A DNA stretch of 64,000 nucleotides, taken from Pectinophora gossypiella. Taxonomy: Eukaryota; Arthropoda; Insecta; Lepidoptera; Gelechiidae. Below, in pieces: positions 24,301 through 29,300 of this stretch; the first letter of the stretch is position 1; each line of letters begins with the position of its first letter. The position numbers were made by a program, and so were the translations under genes. Under the pieces are notes generated by a model that did not search any database, was not told the origin of the DNA, and saw nothing but the letters and a program-made list of their open reading frames with translations. The stretch lies in NCBI RefSeq assembly GCF_024362695.1, contig NC_065417.1:11587001-11651000 (forward strand), given 5' to 3'.

Positions 24301-25579
24301 TGCCCTGTATTTGTTCGAAAAACATGAAAAAGACTCGCCTACCTGTAACGGTTGAGTATATAAAGAACACTTTGTATGACGACCATCTTGTTTTTTCGCC
24401 ATTTTGATTTTTTCACCGTCAAGAAAATACGACCAAGGTTTCCCGGTACCGGATTTGCACCAATGAGTTCCACTAACACAGTTGGCTCGACCGTTATGGA
24501 CGGCGATATGGCTCACCACCTATCACGTGGGTCTAACAGAAGGTCGGTTAGGCGTGGATACTTAGTTCATCTTGCGATGGATGTACCTCTGAATACCCCA
24601 ATCCAGTCGTGAGCTTAAGTCATGTCCCCAGGCTGAGCCGGACAGCCAGCAGGGCGCGGCGCCCGCGGCCGAGGACGCGCCCGCCACGCCGACGCGCCGC
24701 CCGCGCCGCACCTCCACACACTCCAATTCCAGCCAGAAAGCAGACACTAGCAAAAGGTAATCTTAATGATTTTACTTCTTTTTTTTTATTTGTATTGATT
24801 GCGTTCATTATATCCACAAATCTGCGCCGTACAAAAACGCTCCGATTGACAAGTACTCGAACTCAGACGTGCCCGTTAATTCTGTACTTTGGACACGAAT
24901 CTGTACGAATTTGTACCGTACGAATGCTCGTTTATGACGACCAATTCGCTCCTAAGGTTTATTATTTCGTCCATGATCTGGGGGGTTAAGCCGTTGGTCA
25001 CGGCTATTAGCCGTAAAAACACCTCCACCAACCCGCAGTGGAGCAGCGTGGTGGAGTATGCTCCATACCCCCTCCGGTTGATTGAGGGGAGGCCTGTGCC
25101 CAGCATTGGGACGTATATAGGCTGTTTATGTATGTATGCATGATCTGGGGGTTAAAAAGGCCACATCCCAGCAATTCATCTAAAAAGCAATATTGTAATT
25201 TGACATTTGCGCATATAAAAAGTGCGCAATGAAAAATTGTTTTGATGTGGCCTTTTTAACCCCCAGTACCTCATATTTATGTTTTTTTTTTTTTTTTTTG
25301 AGAAAGCTAATGCCTAGTAGTTTTATCATCAGAGTGCCCTATAGCGAATGAGAGGGCAACAGTTAGGGCTTGTATGTTTCATGAATAGTGAAATATCTCT
25401 CGTCTCTTTCGCGCTAGACGATGTACTATATATCTGTCCTGCTCATTCTAGCCATGTATTATAATTACAAACATTTTGAAAATGTTTTTATAACAAAATG
25501 TTACGAATTATTTGAATATTTGTGTTGTTTCAGAACCAGAAAACTGTCTGCCGTAGAAGAAACTAAGGATACAAAGTAG
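353..25579 (+). CDS. Elys: ELYS/MEL-28 nucleoporin, C-terminal part (24 exons)
   Basis: ELYS (AHCTF1 in vertebrates) is the chromatin-bound nucleoporin that seeds nuclear pore assembly after mitosis by recruiting the Nup107-160 complex. Exons: 353-683, 1441-1585, 2397-2599, 3130-3212, 4136-4260, 4950-5166, 6207-6328, 6931-7093, 10330-10424, 11197-11339, 12012-12144, 12723-12797, 13789-13920, 14577-14702, 15242-15316, 15555-16530, 17202-17655, 20464-21355, 21832-22040, 22531-22611, 23329-23409, 23921-24045, 24632-24756, 25534-25579. All junctions are GT-AG and phases match, giving 5157 bases (1718 residues plus TAG). Identity rests on the helical blocks VTLLPFEEEIFIRYLEN, IMYYLQQARYLEAEQYNKK and APKPMSVFIQ...YKSTFIQ, which parallel vertebrate ELYS as I recall it. 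A long charged, disordered tail with AT-hook-like basic patches follows. The 5-prime end, with the beta-propeller, is off the window. Identity is firm; single exon edges are predictions. Confidence 0.9.
739..909 (+). repeat. LINE reverse-transcriptase C-terminus (fragment)
   Basis: One frame reads ...SSFIMRAAKDWNSLPSSVF and then NAYNPGAFKARVNRHLLG before a TGA at 907-909. This RAAKxWNSLP...F..FK..V...L signature is the usual C-terminal end of Jockey/CR1-type reverse transcriptases. Only about 55 codons remain, so it is a 5-prime-truncated dead copy in an ELYS intron. Confidence 0.7.
930..1290. repeat. SINE-derived mosaic
   Basis: Bases about 1000-1140 match, in inverted order, the 3-prime body of the tRNA-derived SINE seen at 30200-30420 (ttttacagagactg..., tcacatacctccgaaa). 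Bases about 1185-1290 match the third SINE tail type (catgtcaggggcctttggg...ccctgacaccaggattgatgagg...cacacgatagaagaag), also seen at 39190-39286 and 58700-58796. No coding content. Confidence 0.6.
1643..1930 (-). repeat. LINE reverse-transcriptase C-terminus with Cys-His motif (fragment)
   Basis: The minus strand reads SLNRLRTQVGRCKDNLCRWG, then VCECGVSPQTMAHLLCCPKC, ending at a stop at 1645-1643. The RTxxGRC..NL.RWG...C.CG...T..HLL..CP pattern is the zinc-knuckle-like C-terminus of Jockey-type retrotransposons. An in-frame TGA just upstream (HLA*PTWKSL) shows decay. It lies antisense in an ELYS intron. Confidence 0.75.
2036..2290. repeat. M4 foldback MITE
   Basis: The ends are inverted copies of each other: tttagaaccgaacgaaatat...ggttaaataggctacat on the left, and atgtagcctttttaaccg...ttctaaaatcaaataaatatg...cgttccgttctaaa on the right. 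Between them is the atttgcgcat...tgcgcaatg core found in other M4 copies (25145-25266, parts of 3890-3975, 9503-9560 and 22142-22240). Confidence 0.65.
2664..2938. repeat. M3 palindromic MITE
   Basis: The left end reads ctgatcccagcagacagcct...cttatccactgaaaagg and the right end ccttttcggcggataaaaaa...taaaattaggag, which are inverted and diverged. The internal block tgaatgaatgaa...tgtcgggttat is shared with 3532-3886, 5489-5976 and 19800-19990. No coding content. Confidence 0.65.
3532..3886. repeat. M3 palindromic MITE, well preserved
   Basis: Long terminal inverted repeats are visible: cattttcttatccgccgaaa...aggaaagggacgg at the left and ccgtccctttccttttcggc...ggataagaaaatgac at the right. 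The middle carries the aataacccgggcgaatc...ctgtcgggttattgg block. It lies in the ELYS intron 3213-4135; the rest of that intron (3890-3975) holds an M4 fragment. Confidence 0.7.
4684..4894. repeat. M2 element
   Basis: This copy contains the family signature ttttctatttaacttatttg...caagaagaataataagt...tttgacgtcacagtgtg...ccatagtcattttgtgtttt...gatttgtctagttgtaaac. At least seven other copies occur (13258, 22950, 24070, 28800, 31727, 35163, 58960). They are about 200-250 bases long and non-coding. Confidence 0.7.
5489..5976. repeat. M3 palindromic MITE with extra internal sequence
   Basis: The left end ccgattccagtatacacc...cttatccaccgaaatggaaa and the right end ttccttttcgtcggatatg...ttaggtgtccgcaggagtcgg form an imperfect inverted repeat. 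The middle, from about 5680 to 5880, is longer than in the 3532 copy and includes an A-rich run, so a second insertion or expansion is likely. Confidence 0.65.
5988..6192 (-). repeat. SINE fragment ending next to an ELYS splice acceptor
   Basis: In reverse orientation this is the SINE body plus third tail type: ctatcgtgtgggttctgagg, then tgtcagggttactattga, then gcacggatcatcttactttc. It ends about 15 bases before the acceptor (ttatttgtttccag) of the ELYS exon at 6207, so it abuts the polypyrimidine tract. Confidence 0.75.
6393..6676 (+). repeat. tRNA/5S-like SINE
   Basis: The head has a tRNA-style A box (tggcgcagcggtaa). It is followed by a block closely resembling 5S rRNA (gttaagcaac...ggatgggtgacc), then the shared SINE body (gtgcttcggaaggcacgtta), the ccccagcagtggggac block and a (gat)n tail. 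Other copies lie at 35579-35868, 59638-59924 and 60510-60803. Confidence 0.8.
7653..9288 (+). mobile_element. Complete Tc1-like DNA transposon
   Basis: The two ends are inverted repeats, identical over 27 bases (7653-7679 and 9262-9288), beginning cacttctcatcaaaaaaatc. They are flanked by TA at 7651-7652 and 9289-9290, the target duplication of the Tc1/mariner superfamily. The only gene is the intact transposase at 7990-9018. The element is about 1.64 kb, sits in the ELYS intron 7094-10329, and has the same orientation as ELYS. Identical ends and an unbroken frame imply a young insertion. Confidence 0.95.
7990..9018 (+). CDS. Tc1-like transposase (DD34E)
   Basis: This 342-residue protein would bind the element ends and cut and paste it. 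Residues 1-115 contain two helix-turn-helix segments, paired-like (VVALLDSGLSQRVVAARL... and ...VAVSDSTIRRRLKDRGL), joined by a basic SGSGRNR linker. The catalytic triad is D150 (FSDEC), D244 (MHDNARAH) and E279 (NPIEHLWDEL), with 34 residues between the last two. The glycine-rich stretch near 185-195 (YGGGSWTVWGGIS) is typical of the family. The length matches active Tc1 transposases, and there is no stop or frameshift. The start follows ctaaaacgt and is the first ATG of the frame. Its expression is unknown. Confidence 0.95.
   Translation: MDTSPTEAAQVVALLDSGLSQRVVAARLHLSLSSVHRVYKRYRETGLFTRRSGSGRNRVTSERDDRFIVTTSLRNRRLNAFQLQQRLRVVRRVAVSDSTIRRRLKDRGLVPHKPANGPKLTADHRRARLNFAREHLNWSYLQWSKVLFSDECKIMLYGNDGRNKVYRRDGERYAQCCIEEKVSYGGGSWTVWGGISADGKTELAFVSGPRLPALNCHRYVEECLEPHVMPYAHFIGNGFIFMHDNARAHTAGVVRDYLNEVDISIMEWPARSPDMNPIEHLWDELKRRIRARDPAPETLSQLQDAIQEECDNIPQHVIVTLIRSMKNRMEAVIRARGGNTSY
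9291..10329. other. Remainder of the ELYS intron after the Tc1 copy
   Basis: This stretch is AT-rich with no supported gene. It contains a short M4 piece near 9503-9560 (ttgcgcacttac...cgcaaatgtcaaattgcaat). The acceptor tttatttatatcaccag leads into the ELYS exon at 10330. I see nothing else of note. Confidence 0.5.
10475..10879. repeat. Twin M1 foldback MITEs
   Basis: Two palindromic M1 units lie head to tail (10475-10652 and about 10686-10879). Unit 1 opens cagggtgttagtgacatcg and closes ggtgtcactaacaccca, with TA on both sides. The spacer between them (catacgtacttgtatggcta...gtatgtacttgtacggg) recurs between the twins at 40755-41263 and 56171-56714. The second unit lacks its last 15 or so bases. 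Confidence 0.8.
11367..11725. repeat. M5 element followed by a half M1 element
   Basis: Bases 11367-11509 are M5 (cagtcatgagcaatataatg ... attaatgctcgtgaccgt), about 140 bases, with copies at 13095, 39839 and 62964. Bases 11608-11725 are the left half of an M1 element: cagggtgttagtg is present, but the next bases acatcgtaac are missing, and only one arm remains. Confidence 0.65.
12253..12610 (-). repeat. LINE 3-prime end and associated repeat
   Basis: Starting near 12253, the sequence aaaaatatctttcaatagg...actactgcagcttctcacga matches copies at 34917-35060 and 36258-36390, and (inverted) 61685-61825. Read on the minus strand, these end in an aaagatatttttgaat type 3-prime terminus. Bases about 12465-12605 belong to a further repeat (ccgggttcttactgcgtta ... 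ttccgcgtaaacttcaaaca) whose ends recur in the hairpin at 15409-15493. Confidence 0.5.
12818..13080 (+). repeat. LINE reverse-transcriptase C-terminus (fragment)
   Basis: The frame reads ENRRGNMIGHLIRHDSFIT, then KRGRGRPRITFMKQIKEKV, then YREVKVLAGRREEW, then stop. RxGHxxRHDSF...GKRGRGRPR.TF..Q is the familiar C-terminus of RTE/Jockey-like non-LTR retrotransposons. The GRGRPR motif belongs to the element and should not be mistaken for an ELYS AT-hook. Truncated copy inside an intron. Confidence 0.75.
13083..13495. repeat. M5 and M2 elements in tandem
   Basis: A short (ga)n run at 13083-13094 leads into an M5 copy (13095-13236, ending ttaatgctcgtgaccgtac), and then an M2 copy (13258-13495: tttctatttaacttatttat...gacgtcaaagtgtgg...gatttgactagtaggaaac). 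The rest of this intron (13495-13788) contains a tctacccaccccttcgggga stretch, resembling a LINE 3-prime end, and nothing coding. Confidence 0.6.
14080..14290 (+). repeat. M6 repeat
   Basis: This copy contains the block gatttgcaacagatggcatt, then aactacttggccggacaaat, then ggcgtgaacctcggctcag...gtcgtctgagagg. It is matched in reverse at 62440-62640 and partly at 16795-16865, 22700-22865 and 2970-3060. It is probably the 3-prime end of a larger element; the body type is not clear. Confidence 0.5.
14703..15241. other. ELYS intron without recognised features
   Basis: AT-rich intron between the exons ending at 14702 and starting at 15242. A T-rich run occurs near 14955-15010. I see no coding or repeat signature shared with other parts of the window. 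Confidence 0.4.
15409..15493. repeat. 36-base hairpin (MITE remnant)
   Basis: Left arm 15409-15444 (attaaagcacataataac...taccgcgttta) and right arm 15458-15493 (taaacgcggtaagaaccc...tatgtgctttaat) pair with a single mismatch around a 13-base loop. The hairpin ends about 60 bases before the acceptor of the ELYS exon at 15555. The arm ends resemble the repeat at 12465-12605. Confidence 0.85.
15555..17655 (+). other. Elys: ELYS exons with internal repeats and acidic runs
   Basis: Exon 15555-16530 (325 codons) holds a degenerate internal repeat. Its clearest copies are LPAFTMNETKFGKSVLHSYE and LPAFTLSESYFEKSVLHSYQ, with weaker versions before (GSKSILHSSNDSV) and after (LNKSVLGSQDNSL). It then becomes coiled and acidic (IEREINDIEKEMSEDEES; ESEDGEEEESED). 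Exon 17202-17655 starts ASDDDVISIADTDSDE, which resembles a SUMO-interaction motif, and ends in K/E/V-rich repeats (EKVEEQNVE, KVDKVENKVEKM). No catalytic motif is visible. Confidence 0.8.
17001..17126. repeat. Small foldback element
   Basis: Ends gataaactaatctcagct and agctgagattagtttat are inverted repeats enclosing about 90 bases, with further inverted similarity inside (ctgccctcaagacc against atcttgagagcag). It lies in the intron just before the ELYS exon at 17202. Confidence 0.7.
18966..19158 (+). repeat. tRNA-derived SINE fragment
   Basis: The head tatgtggtccagtggttgag...gggtccgggttcgtattccg and body gattgtccgaaagtaaaatg...cgtgcttcggaaggtacgtt are present, and the tail is missing. It is nested in the 17721-20398 element. 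Confidence 0.75.
19800..19990. repeat. M3 fragment
   Basis: The internal M3 block gaatgaataacccggtcgaa...ctcgctggtatgcaaaccg...attgacgtgtattccataaa is present; only short parts of the inverted ends remain. Nested in the 17721-20398 element. Confidence 0.6.
20059..20160. repeat. Very GC-rich short tandem repeat
   Basis: Between AT-rich flanks lies gccgccgcgccgccgccgg, followed by about three copies of a 16-base unit like ggagcggggcgtgcgg. It is CpG-dense and intronic, and part of the long M1-type element; a similar module without the expansion is at 18560-18620. Confidence 0.7.
22142..22865. repeat. M4 and M6 fragments around an ELYS exon
   Basis: Bases 22142-22240 carry the M4 core (attgcgcacttatttttatg ... 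tggcctttttagacccc). Bases 22700-22865 carry an M6-like block (gtgattgatttattgtagat ... gagaggaatatttgaaa ... gccgttagcgataaacg). The ELYS exon 22531-22611 lies between them and is not part of either. Confidence 0.5.
22950..23205. repeat. M2 element
   Basis: The copy runs from gtagtttcctaggtcaaag to gatttgactagttggaaac, including tttctatgacgtcacagg and ccatagcaatttcgtgttt. Intronic. Confidence 0.7.
23690..23850 (+). repeat. tRNA-derived SINE, 3-prime body only
   Basis: The blocks ttcggaggtatgtaacctaa, cctgtattgggctggttttc and ggacctgtcaaatattcagg match, inverted, the element at 30200-30420. The head is missing. Intronic, before the ELYS exon at 23921. Confidence 0.6.
24070..24595. repeat. M2 element and a further repeat
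   Basis: Bases 24070-24265 are an M2 copy (ttctatttaacttgtttat ... actgatttgactagttag). Bases about 24475-24595 (cacagttggctcgaccgtta ... tatcacgtgggtctaacag ... cttagttcatcttgcgatgg) match 1310-1395 and, inverted, 30950-31060 and 36405-36485. Confidence 0.6.
24985..25138 (+). repeat. 5-prime-truncated SINE with target duplication
   Basis: The copy begins mid-body (gttaagccgttggtcacggc) and ends with the taggctgtttatgta tail. A 13-base direct repeat catgatctggggg flanks it (24972-24984 and 25139-25151), the footprint of retrotransposition. It landed at the edge of the M4 palindrome at 25145. Confidence 0.8.
25145..25266. repeat. M4 foldback MITE, intact
   Basis: The ends are perfect 23-base inverted repeats (ctgggggttaaaaaggccac at the left, gtggcctttttaacccccag at the right) around a 76-base centre with the gcgcat...tgcgcaatg core. 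Confidence 0.85.
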
Positions 25580-25652
25580 TTACGTAAATTATTTTTTTAC
25601 AGTCTGTTATTTAAGGGTGGCATACATAAGTTTTGTTTTGTGCATTTATCTT

Positions 25653-25658
25653 AATAAA
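25653..25658 (+). terminator. Elys: ELYS polyadenylation signal
   Basis: AATAAA lies about 75 bases past the ELYS stop codon (25577-25579), with a second aataaa about 15 bases on. This fixes the 3-prime end of the transcript near 25680. Confidence 0.7.
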
Positions 25659-25679
25659 CCATTATAAAAAATAAAATAC

Positions 25680-26246
25680 TTACCTTCCTTTTCTTATACA
25701 TACAATACTTAAACGGTTTTTAGGGCTATATTAAAAAAAAAGTTATAGGTGTTATCAAAATATTTTTTATTATTCACAATCAGTCGTTTTAAATGTAACC
25801 TGGCTTACACAAAACATTACACAATAATTTTAAGACACGTTTTTTATATTTTATTACTTTTTGAGATCACAATTTTATTAGTACAGCAAGGCTTTATATT
25901 AAAAAGAGTTAAACGTTCCAATGGCCTTGAGTTCAGTAAAAGTTTACATGCTTATTGTAATTCTCACTAACATTTACATCATACAATAACAATATGTACA
26001 TAAATAACAATAAATAAATGCAAAAAATACGCATAGGCTGTGAAATAGTATAATAATTTCATGATTATTATATTTATTATTTCATGCATAAACACGCCCA
26101 TAATTTCTATAAAGATCTCTATATAGCACAGACACATGCAGTCACAAAAACTGATGGCATTTACTATCCCAAAAAAAAAAATATAAAAACATGAACTGTA
26201 GTATCAAAAATCGTTTCATATATGAGGAAAGGCTCATAAAACTGAT
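25680..26246. other. Intergenic gap between convergent genes
   Basis: AT-rich DNA between the ELYS 3-prime end and the SLC38A10-type 3-prime end. It contains several further tttatt/aataaa words, so the two 3-prime UTRs may approach or overlap. I see no gene or repeat here. Confidence 0.6.
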
Positions 26247-26252
26247 TTTATT
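26247..26252 (-). terminator. SLC38A10: Polyadenylation signal of the SLC38A10-type gene
   Basis: The minus strand carries AATAAA about 75 bases past the stop codon at 26329. It is the first such signal downstream. Confidence 0.6.
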
Positions 26253-26328
26253 ACATTATTCCACAGAATGTGTCCACATAATCACTTCATTGAAATAAAG
26301 TTCCTTATAAATAAACAAAAACTCACTT

Positions 26329-29300
26329 TTATCTTCTTTTACCGGTTTCATCAAAACTTTTGAGAGATCTCATGTGATGTATCATCGAGTCAATAGGTAA
26401 ATTCTTCGGCAATACAGCATCATTGAAATCCACTTTCGAAGATAATATTTCCTCGGAACCCTTTTCCATTTTGGGAGCAATTAATTTCTTGCATATTTCT
26501 TTATCTTGTGGCGCTAAGGACGTCGTTTTTGTGCAGTCTACTACTTCTCTTTTTTGTCTCACAGGAGCTTCTACATTTTGTACATTTTCTTTAGCACCAT
26601 TCGTTTCTATATCGTTTACAATATTTTCATTTTTAATATCTTCTGCTTTTGTATCTGGCTTGTTGTTTGTATTTTGGCTTGGTTGCGCATTGCCATTCAT
26701 TGCAATAGGCAGTGGTACATGTTCGACTATGTTCTTAGCTACTTCTAGAATCTTCTGTGCGTCTTCTCCTTGTTTATACGATTGAGGTTCATCTGGGGAA
26801 TGCGAGTGTAGCTTTTGCGGTTCATTTTTATTCAATTGATTCTGCACATGGTTATTGTTCAGTGTCTGTTTAGGAATCGACTCACTCTGTTGTTGAACTG
26901 ATGGAGCCTGTTGTTGTTGATTAACTTGTTGTGGTGGTTGGTAATTGATTTGATTCTCCAGAGGTTGATTTATTTCATTCTGTTGTTGTTTGTTCTGTAT
27001 TTGTTGATTATTTTGCCTTTGATTGTTGTGTTCTTTCTGTAGTTCGTTTTGTACTTGCTGCGAGATAGGTATGGTGTTTAGTACATTACTCGCCAAAGGT
27101 ACATTATTTGGGATTTTATTGACAGCATTATTTGCAGGAATGTTATTAGAAATTTTAGCTTGATTATTGTTATTGACTTGTGGTATTGCCATTTTTAAAT
27201 TTTGAACTAAAGCTTCAGCATGTGGCATATTAAGCACTGGATTTATTTGATTTTGACTGACGACTGGGGCGATATTGTTACCATTTACTTGTGGATTCTG
27301 GATATTCCCTTGTGGGCTCTGAATATTACCTTGTGGGCTCTGAATATTACCTTGTGGGCTTTGAATATTCCCTTGTGGACTCTGAATATTACCTTGTGGG
27401 CCCTGAATATTGCCTTGTGGGCTCTGAATATTTGCTTGTGGGCTCTGAATATTTCCTTGTGGGCTTTCGATATTTGCTTGTGGGCTCTGATTATTTCCTT
27501 GTGGGTTCTGAATATTTCCTTGTAGGTTCTGTACTACTGGTCCCCTGCTTTGAACTGGCATCGAATTTACGACATTATTCAGTGCGTTACCTAGATTTCC
27601 AGTTTCAATGTGATTTTCCTCCTTATCTGGGTTAGGCTTTGGTTTCTCATTTATTTCTTTAATAGCTTCGATAGTCTCAACTGCTTTTTTAGCAATCTCT
27701 TGGACGGCTTCATTGGCTATTTTCTCCAATGGTTCGTCTTTAACTTTTACGTCATTGTCGCCCAGAGGTTTCTCCGTGACCCCACTAAGACTCTTTATTG
27801 CCATGTTAGCAATCTGTTGTATACTTTCAACCGCTATTTTCTTAGCGTCAGAGTCATCAATGTCCTTCTTGTTCTGTTTCAGTTCATTCTTTGTCTTCTT
27901 TATTTCATCTAGAATTTCTTTCTGTTCCTTGATCAGCTCTTTTTGTTCTTCGCCGTGCTGTTTAATAGTTTCTATAAGCTGTTGCTGTTTTATAATGTCA
28001 AGTTTATCTTGAGCTTTATCCTGATTAGTCGGTGGTTTAGCCTTTTCTTCTTTAGGTGTTTCAATTATTTTCTCTTCTTTCTTGTCTCCGTTTGTTAGTT
28101 TTGCTCCGTTTACCTTCTGCAAATTTCTTGGATGAGATTCTGACGCTTTATCGGCTACGTTTTCAGCTATAGGTAAGAGCTTGCTTTTATTTTTGTCCTC
28201 TGTCTGTGGTTTACCTTCGACCTGGCGTTTCTCGTTTGACTGCGATTCTGGTGGCACAGGATTAGGTGGTTGCACCTCTGAATCTAATATTGCTTCTTTT
28301 TTTATCGTCTCCTTATGCGTTTTTGGCTTGTTTTCGTCGATAGTCTTTGGGACAATATCTAGGAACAAAAAATAGGTTCAGTAAAGAAGTTTACCTTTCG
28401 TTTCGTTAAAACAGGGGCTTTATTTAAGTTGCAAATGATTATGACAACGTGATGAAAATATGTGGGATAAACATGTGATGACATGACAAGGATAATCGAT
28501 AAAAAAGTCGTACCGTCACGTTTCTCCATCCTCTCAAAGAAGTCTTCGACCATTTTGTCTATTCTTTCCTGGGTGATCTTGTCATCGAAGCGGTCTAGTT
28601 TGGTCTCAGCCGCTTGTAGGTTCGCGTACGTGCCCAGAACCATTATCACTAGTCCTAGTATTAGTACGGCCTGAAACAAACGATATAAAAAAGAACAATC
28701 TCATAAAAGGTACAAAAGCTGGCGAGGAGTAGTTGTATATTCTATACACCTCTATCTATGCTTTCTGGCGTGATAGTCTATCGAGTATAGGATATTTGAC
28801 TGGGTCAAAGATAAATTATAAAATGAAATAGAAGCCAGTCTAAGATGATCAAAAATCAATCTCATTTTACTTTTCGACTTACTTTCAAATTTTATTTATG
28901 AATTACGTAATAATGAGTACGATGTTTGACCGCTTTTATTGATGACGTCACAGGACAGTATTTTCGTACAAACTCCAAAAAAAACTTTCGTTTTGACGTT
29001 TTGTGAAAAGTATCTCATTTGACTCGGTTGTCAAGTTGCCTATTGCTGTGTAACGATAGTGTTGGTCTAAATAATCTATCGATTCTATTAATCGTTGTTT
29101 GTTTTCGGATACGGTCGGTGTTAAGACTATCAGTAATAAATAAATAAATCAATAGTATAGATCAGGGGTGGCTGGCCACTGCTGGTATAGATCTTCTTCT
29201 ATCGTGTGGGTTGTGAGGTGAATTACCAACCTCATCAAACCTGGTATAGATGATTAGATTAGAGCCGCTGGTATAGATGGCTGTCAAGACCATCAATCGT

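Larger units (their letters stand above)
20464..25579 (+). other. Elys: ELYS C-terminal basic region with AT-hook-like patches
   Basis: Seven exons encode window residues 1200-1718, rich in Lys, Arg, Ser and Thr-Pro. Basic clusters include SRTKRTRSTAS, TPTRRAKTPTS, TPKRRSTRTRSK, TTRKGRKTVLP, SPARGRRASF and TPTRRPRRTST. RKGRK and TRRPRR resemble the GRP core of AT-hooks, the DNA-binding motifs in the ELYS tail of other animals, but none is a perfect RGRP. The last exon (25534-25579) adds RTRKLSAVEETKDTK and a TAG. Exon 24632-24756 is GC-rich, unlike its neighbours. Confidence 0.75.

Noticed and set aside
24609..24989. 126-codon frame MSLSHVPRLSRTASRARR...
   Set aside because: It is a shifted reading of the GC-rich ELYS exon 24632-24756 running on into the intron.
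27289..27522. CRISPR-like array
   Set aside because: The 21-base units are contiguous, without spacers, and are in frame inside a eukaryotic exon.
26423..28375. Several plus-strand frames opposite the transporter tail (for example 26423-26785, 27220-27635)
   Set aside because: They are reverse reads of low-complexity codons and of the 21-base repeat.
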